Assembly: GCA_947598585.1 (NCBI GenBank)
Contig: CANQFK010000002.1
Location: 30,484-94,483 of the forward strand
From: an uncultured Clostridia bacterium
Lineage (GTDB): Bacteria; Bacillota; Clostridia; Christensenellales; Pumilibacteraceae
Direction: 5' to 3'
DNA: 64,000 nt
Of the stretch, positions 43,758-52,528 are shown piece after piece. The notes under the pieces are model-generated. The model did not search any database. It was not told where the DNA came from and saw only the letters and a program-made list of their open reading frames with translations. Each line of letters opens with the position of its first letter. Position 1 is the first letter of the stretch. The position numbers and the translations under genes are program-made.

Positions 43758-44600
43758 ATGTATTGGGTTTTATGGCTCATATCGGGGATAATGTTCGAGG
43801 TGTTATTTTGTGCATTTATTTTACCGATAGTAGTAAAAAAGGCCGTAAAAACGTTGTCCCTTGGGACCTTAAAAGGGAAAGTATTGTGGCCGACATTGAT
43901 GTCGGTCGCTTTTGTATTTGCGGGAGTAATGCTCATATGGATAATAGCCACGTTCGCATATCGTGCGAGCAAGGGCTTTTATATCGGTTCGGGCGAAGTC
44001 AAAGCGGTGATTTCCTGGCCGTTCTATTTTTTTCTTTCGCTCCCGATAGTCGTTGCCGTGACGCTTGGCAAGAATATACAAAAGATAAGGGAACGAACGG
44101 CGGAGATCGCGCCCGTAAAAAAAGCGCAAAAGCCGAAGTTTACTTTAAACAAGGAAAAGATCCTTTGGATCGCGATCAAAGTATTGTGCGCCTTAGCGGT
44201 GATAGCCGCCACCGTGCCGCTTTCGATGAATTTGCAGTACATAATGTTGAAATTGTTCTCTTTGACCGCCGCAAAACGCACGCTTACGTTATTTATCGTT
44301 GCCGAACTCGTTTTGTCGGGCGTCTATGTATATTTTTTGCGAGAACATTTCAAGTGGTACAAGTACCTTAAATATATTTTGCCCGCCGCGCTGTTTGTTT
44401 TTACTATGAGTTTTTTCATTTTGCTTGTCGGCGCGCCGCGACCTACCGTGGATTCGGTATTCATGTGGGGCGGGACTATCGTATTCGTAATAATACCTAT
44501 CGCGATCGCCACGTCATATATGATGATCCGCGCAAAACTCAGTCATTATAACATTGCGAAAAGGCAATGTAATAAAAAAAATTTCAAAAAGATAAAGTGA
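43758..44600 (+). CDS. Multispanning membrane protein, first gene of the AAA+/surface operon
   Basis: 280 aa with about seven hydrophobic segments (near residues 5-27, 47-68, 83-103, 136-156, 173-193, 208-230 and 236-258), a cytoplasmic Lys/Arg loop (IRERTAEIAPVKKAQKPKF) and a basic C-terminus. I do not recognise the family. It is followed 4 bp later by the first AAA+ gene and is the promoter-proximal gene of the operon, so it may form the membrane core of the complex (inference). Confidence 0.7.
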   Translation: MYWVLWLISGIMFEVLFCAFILPIVVKKAVKTLSLGTLKGKVLWPTLMSVAFVFAGVMLIWIIATFAYRASKGFYIGSGEVKAVISWPFYFFLSLPIVVAVTLGKNIQKIRERTAEIAPVKKAQKPKFTLNKEKILWIAIKVLCALAVIAATVPLSMNLQYIMLKLFSLTAAKRTLTLFIVAELVLSGVYVYFLREHFKWYKYLKYILPAALFVFTMSFFILLVGAPRPTVDSVFMWGGTIVFVIIPIAIATSYMMIRAKLSHYNIAKRQCNKKNFKKIK

Positions 44601-44604
44601 GAAC

Positions 44605-45873
44605 ATGAGAACCTGTTTATTAAGTGAAAACGTATTTGATCTGATACGACAACCCAAGTTCATCATCGTCTATATGACGATAATGATAATTTTGTCATTG
44701 CTCATCATAGTTGTGGCAATGTATAACGAAAAGCGTCTTGCTTCCCTTAACGACAAGATACAAGCGGCGGCGGACAAGACCTCTAACGACGGCGCGCATA
44801 CTTCGCGTTTCGAAACGTTGAAAGCGTTGGACGCAAAAAAAGAGGACGCGGCAAAAAAACGATTTGTCGATGACGTGTCGCTCCAAAGGTTTTGCGAACA
44901 GTTCCGCAATTTTTGCGCGAACAAGCTCGAACTCTACTATGACATTCGCACCATTCGCGAATTTGTATCGGGGCTTGCCGTATCGCATTTCATCATATTG
45001 CAGGGCATGTCCGGCACGGGCAAGACTTCGCTCGCGTTCGCTTTCGGCGAATTTCTCGATAATCCGTCGCTAATTATCCCCGTTCAGCCCATGTGGAAAG
45101 AGCGCGGGGACCTTATAGGTTACTACAACGAATTTACCAAGCGTTTCAACGAAACGCCGTTGCTTCAAAAGATGTACGAGGCGAATTACAGCAAGGATAT
45201 GTTCATCACAATACTCGATGAGTTGAACATAGCGCGCGTCGAATACTATTTCGCCGAATTTCTTTCGATAATGGAGATCCCCGATCCCGAACTTCGCTAC
45301 ATCGAGATCGTGTCCGATAAATGGGACAACGATCCCGAAGATCTCGAAAACGGCAGGATAAAACTTCCCGACAATATGTGGTTTTTGGGAACGGCGAACA
45401 ACGACGATTCGACATTCGCCATTTCCGATAAGGTATATGACCGAACGATGATAATCGACCTCAACCACAAGGCGGAAGCGTTCACCGCGCCCAAGACCGA
45501 CGGCGTGCCCATAACCGCCGAAAAGTTCAACGAACTCGCAAAGCAGGCGATAAAGGGCAGGAGCGTTTCGGGACAACTTACCGATAAACTCAAAGAACTT
45601 GACGCATATCTCGACAAGGTGTTTCATATCTCGTTCGGAAATCGTATTCTGAAACAGATCAAGACGTATTTGCCCGTCTATGTGAGCTGCGGCGGCACGG
45701 AAACGGAAGCTCTGGACGACATATTGTCCAAAAAAGTTTTGAGAAAACTCGAAATGCAGAACATAGCTTATCGCAAGGAAGAGGCGGAAGATCTTTGCCG
45801 ATTCATAGATTCCGTATTCGGCGAGGGCAAGATGGAACGCTGCGTAAAGTATGTGCGTTCGCTTACCAAGTAA
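44605..45873 (+). CDS. Membrane-anchored McrB-like AAA+ ATPase, paralogue 1
   Basis: 422 aa. One membrane helix (about residues 18-40) is followed by a charged linker. The AAA+ core has Walker A LQGMSGTGKTSLAFAF (near 132), Walker B FITILDELNIARVEYYFAE (near 200) and FLGTANNDDSTFAISDKVYDR (near 262). There the NxxD resembles the MNxxD signature of McrB-type GTPases. PVQPMWKERGDLIGYYNEF is shared with paralogue 2. McrB proteins are hexameric motors of type IV restriction. Fusion to a membrane helix is atypical. A DUF2357-like partner is encoded 9 bp downstream. Whether it uses ATP or GTP is unknown. Confidence 0.8.
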   Translation: MRTCLLSENVFDLIRQPKFIIVYMTIMIILSLLIIVVAMYNEKRLASLNDKIQAAADKTSNDGAHTSRFETLKALDAKKEDAAKKRFVDDVSLQRFCEQFRNFCANKLELYYDIRTIREFVSGLAVSHFIILQGMSGTGKTSLAFAFGEFLDNPSLIIPVQPMWKERGDLIGYYNEFTKRFNETPLLQKMYEANYSKDMFITILDELNIARVEYYFAEFLSIMEIPDPELRYIEIVSDKWDNDPEDLENGRIKLPDNMWFLGTANNDDSTFAISDKVYDRTMIIDLNHKAEAFTAPKTDGVPITAEKFNELAKQAIKGRSVSGQLTDKLKELDAYLDKVFHISFGNRILKQIKTYLPVYVSCGGTETEALDDILSKKVLRKLEMQNIAYRKEEAEDLCRFIDSVFGEGKMERCVKYVRSLTK

Positions 45874-45882
45874 GGAGGGACA

Positions 45883-47340
45883 ATGGCTGATTCGATGGCT
45901 CTGCTAAGAGCGGTTAAACAATTGAGCGGCATAGACGACGAAGATATGCGTAGCGTCGTAAAGGCGCTTTCGGCCGATCCCGCCGTTGTTACCGTTACGC
46001 AAACGACGGTGCAAGCGGACGAGGATTGGATAGAGGCGATAGAAAAAGGGCTGGGCTTTGTGGGCAAGGCGCTCGAAGAGGAAAGACGCTTTATACGCGT
46101 CAACGGCGAGGTGCTGCCCATAGAAAAGATAAAAAAGGTGTCAAAGGAATCGATCATGCACCTTGCCCGCCACAGCGACTATGTAAACATAGAGCGTTCG
46201 GAGGACGAGATCGTACCCGATAAAATGTATTCGGTGGAGCGCCTTAACGATTATGCCACCTACGAAAACAGGTTCCTTTATACGCTCCTATGCACGGCAA
46301 AGGACTTTGTTGCGCACAAGTATGCGAAGATCGCCGAAAGCAAGGAGTATGGCGCGGAATACGGGACCGAAAGGGCCGTATCGCTCGGCGGCAGGCGACT
46401 TTATGTAAATATACACATTTCCGACAGTCGCGTGGGCGACGCTAACGCCGAACTGCTCAAACGCGTCGAAAAACTCATGCAGTCGATAAATTTCTATCTT
46501 CGTATGCCCATTATGGTCGAGGTGTCCAAGGCGAACAAGGTGCAATCCGACCTGACTCTTACTAACGTTTTGCGCATGGACAAGAATTTCGCGGAGGCAG
46601 TAGCCCTGTACGACTTCCTCATGTCATACAAAAAACAAGGATTCTCCGAGCGCAAGAAAGCCGAAAAACTTACAAACGAAAACCTTACGGGCATGTTGGC
46701 GACGGCAGCCTATTTGCAGGCATATCTTGTGGAAATGTACGGAAAAAAATGGGGGGGGGTAGACTCATTTGAACTTTTCGAGCGCGCCGAGCGCGAAGAT
46801 CGCGAGGAACTCGCAAGGCTCAAAAAGAGGACGGAGGACGGCGGAATAAAGTATGTGAACGCGCTCGAAAAACGCAATCTCGAACTCGAAACGCAACTGA
46901 GCCGACTTAAAACTTCCAACGAAAAATTCGCGGGGCTTGACGATAAAATATCTCGGCTCCAAGCCGAAACGGACGCCCGTAACGATAAGATAAGCGAACT
47001 CAACGAGAGGATCGGATCGCTTATCGCCGCCGCCGAGCAAAGCGAAGCGGCTCATGCCGACGAAACGGAGCGTTTGAAAAAACAAATACAAGATCTTACA
47101 AATGAAAGCACTTTACTCAATGCTCGCATTACCGCGCTTATGAGCAAACAGGGCGAAAGCAAATCGTACTCTTCCGAGGCGGAATATAACGAACTCGAAA
47201 GCGAATACGAGGCGCTCGGCGATCTTTTGCAAAGGGAGTGGCAAGGCGTAAAACAGACTCTTCGCAAGGAAATGTATTCCGATGTGCGAAAGCAGATCTT
47301 CGGCGCAAAGGCAAAAAAGAGGGGAAAAGCAAATGAGTAA
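45883..47340 (+). CDS. DUF2357-like protein with C-terminal coiled coil
   Basis: 485 aa, soluble. The motif VERLNDYATYENRFLYTLL (near residue 109) resembles the YDTxENRF signature of DUF2357 proteins that partner McrB-like ATPases in LlaJI/McrBC-type systems. The usual C-terminal PD-(D/E)XK nuclease is not seen. Residues 305-470 are instead a long coiled coil (LEKRNLELETQLSRLKTS and onward) ending in a basic tail. A run of seven A, one T and nine G lies at codons 287-292, between the two parts. Loss or gain of one G gives an almost immediate stop. It overlaps paralogue 2 by 8 bp. Confidence 0.7.
   Translation: MADSMALLRAVKQLSGIDDEDMRSVVKALSADPAVVTVTQTTVQADEDWIEAIEKGLGFVGKALEEERRFIRVNGEVLPIEKIKKVSKESIMHLARHSDYVNIERSEDEIVPDKMYSVERLNDYATYENRFLYTLLCTAKDFVAHKYAKIAESKEYGAEYGTERAVSLGGRRLYVNIHISDSRVGDANAELLKRVEKLMQSINFYLRMPIMVEVSKANKVQSDLTLTNVLRMDKNFAEAVALYDFLMSYKKQGFSERKKAEKLTNENLTGMLATAAYLQAYLVEMYGKKWGGVDSFELFERAEREDREELARLKKRTEDGGIKYVNALEKRNLELETQLSRLKTSNEKFAGLDDKISRLQAETDARNDKISELNERIGSLIAAAEQSEAAHADETERLKKQIQDLTNESTLLNARITALMSKQGESKSYSSEAEYNELESEYEALGDLLQREWQGVKQTLRKEMYSDVRKQIFGAKAKKRGKANE
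46743..46759 (+). repeat. A7-T-G9 homopolymer tract inside the DUF2357-like gene
   Basis: AAAAAAAT (46743-46750) is followed by nine G (46751-46759) in frame. With eight G the next codon is TAG. With ten G a TGA follows after three codons. The tract could act as an on/off switch by slippage, or it may be a sequencing-sensitive site. Confidence 0.9.
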
Positions 47341-48715
47341 AAGATTCAGGATCTTTTTGATAGTTTTGTTGGCTCTTACGGCTTTGATCGGCGGCTCCTT
47401 TATAGCCGTCATGATATATCTTTCCGCGGCGGGCTTGTGGGAAGTCGCCATAGGCACTATATTCAACTACTTCTCGCAAGGCGCAAGCAGCACTTTGATC
47501 ATATTCTGGGGATTGTTGTTGCCCGTTTTCATGATAGCCTTTTTGGTGTTCACCCTGATAAGATACGGCAGGGTCAATAAAGTCGTCATTCCGTACGAGC
47601 AAGGCATAAAGGCGGCGATAGAAGAGGAAAAGAAGAATATCGTCGAAGCGGCGCAAAAGCAGACCAAAAGGTTCGGCATGCTCGTCGAAAAAAGCGAGCG
47701 CGGTCACAGCGACGTAGATTCGCTTAGCGAACTGTGCGCAAAGTTCAGGGCATTTTCGGCTTCGCGACTGAATTTGTACTTCGGAGAATCGGAGATCCGC
47801 GAATTTATCGCGGGGCTCGCTTCGTCGCATCTTATCATATTGCAGGGCGCCTCGGGCTCGGGCAAGACCTCGCTTGCGTTCGCGTTCGGCGAGTTCATAT
47901 CCAATCCGTCAACTATAATTCCCGTCCAGCCCATGTGGAAAGAGCGCGCCGATCTTATAGGTTATTACAACGAATTTACCAAAAAATACAACGACACTAC
48001 GCTTTTCCGCAAGATGTACGAAGCGAACGGAAGCGACAAAATGTTCATTACCGTGCTCGACGAAATGAATATCGCCAGAGTGGAGTATTATTTTGCCGAA
48101 TTTCTTTCGCTTATGGAAATACCCGATCCCGAACTTCGCTATCTCGAAATAGTACCCGACAAATTCCAAGGCGATCCCGAGAGGTTAAAGGACGGCTGCA
48201 TCAAGCTGCCCGAAAATATGTGGTTTGTGGGCACCGTCAATAACGACGATTCGGCATTCCCCATATCCGACAAAGTGTACGACAGATCGATGATACTCAG
48301 CCTCAAAACAAGGGCGGATCGTTTTGCGGCGTCGGAGCAGGATAGGGTGAATATCACGTCCGAACGCTTTTGCGCGCTCGTAAAAGAGGCACAGACGGGA
48401 TACGAACTTTCCGATATCAACAAAAAGCGTCTGAGCGCTCTCGACGATCATCTCGCAAAAAATCTGAATGTGAGTTACGGCAATCGTATCCGCAAGCAAA
48501 TAGGGGATTTTGTTGCGGCTTATGTGAAGTGCGGCGGCGACGAGGTCGAAGCGCTCGATATAGTTATGGCGCGCAAAGTCCTGTTTAAACTCGAATATAA
48601 GGACGTGTCCAAATATCAAGCCGAATTTCGCAAACTCGGCGACTTTATCGAGGATACGTTCGGAAAGGGCAAAATGCGCAATTGCCTCGAATATATCGAC
48701 GCTATCTGCAATTAG
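47333..48715 (+). CDS. Membrane-anchored McrB-like AAA+ ATPase, paralogue 2
   Basis: 460 aa. Two membrane helices (about residues 8-32 and 55-78), then a cytoplasmic linker rich in Lys and Glu. The AAA+ core closely resembles paralogue 1: LQGASGSGKTSLAFAFGEF (near 170), FITVLDEMNIARVEYYF (near 237) and FVGTVNNDDSAFPISDKVYDR (near 299). The different membrane topology and retained catalytic motifs in both copies suggest a mixed AAA+ ring rather than redundancy (inference). ATG 47333 overlaps the coiled-coil gene by 8 bp. Confidence 0.8.
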   Translation: MSKRFRIFLIVLLALTALIGGSFIAVMIYLSAAGLWEVAIGTIFNYFSQGASSTLIIFWGLLLPVFMIAFLVFTLIRYGRVNKVVIPYEQGIKAAIEEEKKNIVEAAQKQTKRFGMLVEKSERGHSDVDSLSELCAKFRAFSASRLNLYFGESEIREFIAGLASSHLIILQGASGSGKTSLAFAFGEFISNPSTIIPVQPMWKERADLIGYYNEFTKKYNDTTLFRKMYEANGSDKMFITVLDEMNIARVEYYFAEFLSLMEIPDPELRYLEIVPDKFQGDPERLKDGCIKLPENMWFVGTVNNDDSAFPISDKVYDRSMILSLKTRADRFAASEQDRVNITSERFCALVKEAQTGYELSDINKKRLSALDDHLAKNLNVSYGNRIRKQIGDFVAAYVKCGGDEVEALDIVMARKVLFKLEYKDVSKYQAEFRKLGDFIEDTFGKGKMRNCLEYIDAICN

Positions 48716-48726
48716 GGAGTGGGTAA

Positions 48727-50508
48727 ATGCAAAAAAAATCGTTCGCAATTTATTTTATCGGAATGCTTATGGTTTTTGCCGTCTGCTTCGTGACGTTGCT
48801 CGGCTTCGTTACGGGCAACGATAAGCGATTGAACAAGCCAAGGCAGGACCTTCCCGACAATATCCCATGGGATATGATCCCGTGGCAATCTTTTCCCGAG
48901 GACTTCCCTTACGACAGCGTGCCCTGGGACAAACTTCCTCCCGATACGCCTTGGGCAGATATGCCCTGGACCGACGTGCCTTGGGACGAACTTCCCGAGG
49001 ATACGCCTTGGGCAGACATGCCCTGGACCGAAGTACCCTGGGACGAACTTCCCGAGGATACGCCTTGGGCAGACATGCCTTGGACCGACGTGCCTTGGGA
49101 CGAACTTCCCGAGGATCTGCCTTATGAGGATATACCTTTTGATGAAGTGGATTGGTCCGATTTGCCCGATAACTTCCCCTGGGAAGATATCCCATACGAG
49201 GATATCCCTTGGACTGATTTGCCCGACGATTTCCCGTGGGAAGATATCCCATACGAGGATATCCCTTGGACTGATTTGCCCGACGATTTCCCGTGGGGCG
49301 AAATTCCGTATGAGGAAATACCTTGGAGCGAACTACCCGACGATTTCCCTTGGGATAAAGTGACGGAAATCCCATGGAGCGATTTGCCCGATGACTTTCC
49401 TTGGAACGAAATTCCATATGAGGAAATACCTTGGAGCGAACTGCCTGACGAATTCCCTTGGGACAAGGTGACGGAAATACCGTGGAGCGACTTGCCCGAC
49501 GATTTTCCTTGGAATGAAATTCCGTATGAGGATATACCGTGGAGCGAACTACCCGACGAATTCCCGTGGAATAAAGTGACGGAAATACCGTGGAGCGACT
49601 TGCCCGATGACTTTCCTTGGGGCGAAATTCCGTATGAGGAAATACCGTGGGGCGAACTGCCCGACGATTTCCCTTGGGACAAAGTGACGGAAATCCCGTG
49701 GAGCGAATTTCCCGACGATATGCCTTACGAAAAAGTTCCCTGGAACGATATTCCGTGGAGCAGGTTGCCGTCGGGCGTGCCCTGGAAAAATATCCCGTGG
49801 GATAGCCTGCCCGAAGAATTTCCTTGGGACAAAATGTTCCCGCAAACGTGCGAACACAGATTCGGCGATTGGCGCACGGTCAAAGAGGCGACTTGCAGCG
49901 TTGACGGCAAGGATGTTCAACAATGCGAAAAGTGCGGGACGGAGAACAGCCGCGTTATACCCGCGACGAACGCGCACGTTTTCGACGGCGATACATGCAC
50001 GACTTGCGGCAGACACGCGATAACCGTTGCAAGCGGCTCGATCAAGGCGGAATACAGCGGCTCGCCGCTCAAATGCGAAAGATACGACATAACGGCGGGC
50101 AAACTTTACGACGGGCACAATATCTCCGTCGAATTTACCGAATTAAAGACCTTAGGCATATCGAGCAATATTTTCAAAGTTAAGATGACCGACGGAAGCG
50201 GAGCGGACGTTACGGCGCAATACATAATCACTTGCGAATACGGCGATCTGGAACTTACCGAGAGAAAACTCACTCTCACAACGGGATCGTTAAGCAAGAA
50301 ATACGACGGCACGCCTCTTACCTGCACCGAATATACATGTTCGGGGCTTGCGGACGGGGATATACTCAGCCTCGATTTCAAAAGCAGCCTTACGGGAAAA
50401 GGCAGATGCGACAATGTCGTTTCTATAAAGATAATCAACGCGAGCGGCGACGACGTGACCGCAAATTATGCGATCACACTCGTTTTCGGCACGCTTACGG
50501 TGGAATAG
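48727..50508 (+). CDS. Surface protein with acidic Pro-Trp repeats and MBG-like domains
   Basis: 593 aa. An uncleaved signal anchor (residues 5-30) leads to about 333 residues (41-373) of pentad-based repeats such as EDIPWTDLPDDFPWEDIPY, strongly acidic and aromatic. A Cys-rich module follows, with CEHRFGDWRTV, ATCSVDGKDVQQCEKCG and CTTCGRH, common in clostridial surface proteins. Two MBG-type beta domains end it (KKYDGTPLTCTEYTCSG, DDVTANYAITLVFGTLTV). The repeats look like an extended stalk. No LPXTG sorting signal is present, so it stays attached by the N-terminal helix. It is unlike its cytosolic operon neighbours and probably projects outside. Confidence 0.75.
   Translation: MQKKSFAIYFIGMLMVFAVCFVTLLGFVTGNDKRLNKPRQDLPDNIPWDMIPWQSFPEDFPYDSVPWDKLPPDTPWADMPWTDVPWDELPEDTPWADMPWTEVPWDELPEDTPWADMPWTDVPWDELPEDLPYEDIPFDEVDWSDLPDNFPWEDIPYEDIPWTDLPDDFPWEDIPYEDIPWTDLPDDFPWGEIPYEEIPWSELPDDFPWDKVTEIPWSDLPDDFPWNEIPYEEIPWSELPDEFPWDKVTEIPWSDLPDDFPWNEIPYEDIPWSELPDEFPWNKVTEIPWSDLPDDFPWGEIPYEEIPWGELPDDFPWDKVTEIPWSEFPDDMPYEKVPWNDIPWSRLPSGVPWKNIPWDSLPEEFPWDKMFPQTCEHRFGDWRTVKEATCSVDGKDVQQCEKCGTENSRVIPATNAHVFDGDTCTTCGRHAITVASGSIKAEYSGSPLKCERYDITAGKLYDGHNISVEFTELKTLGISSNIFKVKMTDGSGADVTAQYIITCEYGDLELTERKLTLTTGSLSKKYDGTPLTCTEYTCSGLADGDILSLDFKSSLTGKGRCDNVVSIKIINASGDDVTANYAITLVFGTLTVE
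48847..49845 (+). repeat. Nested tandem repeats encoding the Pro-Trp stalk
   Basis: A 57-bp unit (19 aa) starts at 48943, 49000 and 49057. A second 57-bp family follows. A 108-bp unit (36 aa) is anchored by GTGACGGAA at 49360, 49468, 49576 and 49684, exactly 108 bp apart. All units keep the reading frame. Confidence 0.92.
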
Positions 50509-50519
50509 GAGGACAGGAT

Positions 50520-52466
50520 ATGTTGACGCAAGAATACAAGGCTGCTTTGGAAAAACAAAAAGCCACTATCTTAAAGGTGTGGAAGCTGCGCTTTGTCATA
50601 CTCGCCGCCCTCGCTTGCATAATAGTCGCATGCGTGTTGCTTGGCGTAGCGGGCAATGTGTACGGCGAAAGCTATTCTCGGTCGGTGAAATACGGCGAGG
50701 ACTATTCGTTCTCGGCAAAGGCGATCTTCAAGGACGTTTCGCATTATGAATATCGCGTCAGAGGCGGAGAGTGGTCGGAAGAAATGCCCGTCTATGCAGG
50801 CAAATATGAATTTCGCGGCGTGTCTTACGGGCTCGGCGGAAAGCCGCGATACGGCAGAGCAAGGAGCTTTGAGGTCGCGCCTGCCGATATAAGGATAATC
50901 ATTACCGATACTTCGCTCATGTACGGCACTGCGCCGAACTTTATTGTCGAAGATCTCATGTACGGCGACAGTTGCGAAGTGACCGACTTTAATTACGAAT
51001 ACGACCAGCCGACCGCGGTCGCCGTTCGCGCGGATAAGGACAGCGTGAAGATATTCGATCGCAGCGGCAATGACGTCACTTCGTCATACAATATCATCGC
51101 GGAAACAAAGGAGATTTTCTCCGATAGTAGACCCATTACCATAAGGACAGCCACAAGAGAGTGGGTGTACGACGGCAGACCTCATTCCGATCCGAACTTC
51201 GAGATCGTGTCCGAACTCGGACTGCTTCGTGGACATAAGGCGTTCGTAGAATGCGTGGAACTGACCGACGCGAAAGAGATCGACAACGAAGTCACGCGTA
51301 TAAGGATAGAGGACGAAAGGGGCGTCGACGTCACGGCTCACTATGATATAGATTACGAAACGGGCAAACTTACCGTTCTCAAACGTCCCGTCACACTTAA
51401 AACCGTTTCGGACTCCTGCGTTTACGACGGCGACCCGCATACCTTCGCTTCCGTAGAATACAAAGACGGACTTGCGGACGGACATAAATTTACAGATTAC
51501 GAGGTGACGGAAAGCGTTTCGGTGACCGACGTGGACGGCGAAACGGATAATGTCATGACCGTTTTGCCGCATATCGAGGACGGTAACGGCAATGACGTCG
51601 GCGAAAATTACGAAGTTTTGTACGATTACGGAAAGATATCCGTAACTCCAAAACCGATAACGGTGCTTACGGGCAGTCAAACTTTCGTCTATAACGGCGC
51701 AAAACAGAAATGCGAAAGCGCCACGGTGCAAGAGGGCGAACTTGTACGCGATCATCGCTTGGCGGTCATTTCGGACGGCTTTTCGGAAATTACCGACACG
51801 GACGAAATAGGCTATACGGACAACGATTCGTGTTTTTGCGTGTACGAAGGCGACAAGGACGTATCTCGCAATTACTCTATCACATACATCTATGGCAAGA
51901 TAAGGATAAAATCGCCCATAGAGATCGCCGTTCCGTCGTTAAGCAAAACTTATGACGGCACTCCGCTGTCTTTTGTCGGAAACGAATACAGTATAGTCAA
52001 ACTTCCGCCCGACGTTGACGAAAAGTGGGTGAGGGCGACGATACGCGGCAGCCTCGTCGACGCGGGCTCTATCACGCTTAACGAGCTCAGAGAATTGTCC
52101 GAAGTCGATGTTACAGATGACGGCGGCAGAGATATGCTTTCGGACGGCGAAAACAGAGTGGATCTTGTGGGCGAAGAAAAGCCGCTGCAAATATTGCCGC
52201 GCACTATCGAGATTTCGAGCGTTTCGATAGCGATGGTAAAAGGCGATGAACCGCTTTCGGGGAATATCGACGATTGCTGGCGTATATCTCTCGGTTCGCC
52301 CGTTGGCGGGCACAACGTTTCGGTGACTGTAAGCGGCAGGCTCGAATTGGACATGACCCAAGCGGTCAATAAGATCGACAGCGTATCGGTAGTGGACGGG
52401 AGCGGCAAGGACGTGACCGAAAATTACGAAATAATTCGCAAAGAGGGCGTCCTCCGCTGGTTGTGA
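50520..52466 (+). CDS. Membrane-anchored MBG-repeat ectodomain protein
   Basis: 648 aa. A short basic/amphipathic cytoplasmic N-terminus (residues 1-25, YKAALEKQKATILKVWK) precedes one membrane helix (about 26-48). The rest is extracellular beta-sandwich repeats of MBG type with recurring YDGxPH/YDGTPLS, GxDVTxxYxI and TGKLTVLKRPVT motifs, about six copies. MBG-like domains occur in surface adhesins. AGGAGG precedes ATG 50520, 11 bp after the Pro-Trp protein. It is the last gene of the operon. Its cytoplasmic tip could contact the AAA+ proteins (inference). Confidence 0.72.
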   Translation: MLTQEYKAALEKQKATILKVWKLRFVILAALACIIVACVLLGVAGNVYGESYSRSVKYGEDYSFSAKAIFKDVSHYEYRVRGGEWSEEMPVYAGKYEFRGVSYGLGGKPRYGRARSFEVAPADIRIIITDTSLMYGTAPNFIVEDLMYGDSCEVTDFNYEYDQPTAVAVRADKDSVKIFDRSGNDVTSSYNIIAETKEIFSDSRPITIRTATREWVYDGRPHSDPNFEIVSELGLLRGHKAFVECVELTDAKEIDNEVTRIRIEDERGVDVTAHYDIDYETGKLTVLKRPVTLKTVSDSCVYDGDPHTFASVEYKDGLADGHKFTDYEVTESVSVTDVDGETDNVMTVLPHIEDGNGNDVGENYEVLYDYGKISVTPKPITVLTGSQTFVYNGAKQKCESATVQEGELVRDHRLAVISDGFSEITDTDEIGYTDNDSCFCVYEGDKDVSRNYSITYIYGKIRIKSPIEIAVPSLSKTYDGTPLSFVGNEYSIVKLPPDVDEKWVRATIRGSLVDAGSITLNELRELSEVDVTDDGGRDMLSDGENRVDLVGEEKPLQILPRTIEISSVSIAMVKGDEPLSGNIDDCWRISLGSPVGGHNVSVTVSGRLELDMTQAVNKIDSVSVVDGSGKDVTENYEIIRKEGVLRWL

Positions 52467-52483
52467 CGCAAGCGCATAATTTA

Positions 52484-52522
52484 CAATAAAAAAACGCGTT
52501 CCGTTTCGGTGGGACGCGTTTT
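52484..52522. terminator. Bidirectional intrinsic terminator
   Basis: AAAACGCGTTCC (52491-52502) pairs with GGGACGCGTTTT (52511-52522) with one G-U pair. It separates the AAA+/surface operon from the convergent helicase gene. Confidence 0.82.
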
Positions 52523-52528
52523 CGCTGT

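Noticed and set aside
45883..47340. McrC-type PD-(D/E)XK nuclease in the DUF2357-like protein
   Set aside because: The C-terminal half is a coiled coil. No D-(D/E)xK arrangement with flanking strands was found.
48847..49845. Possible CRISPR array because of regular repeats
   Set aside because: The repeats are direct, contiguous, in frame and protein-coding, with no unique spacers.
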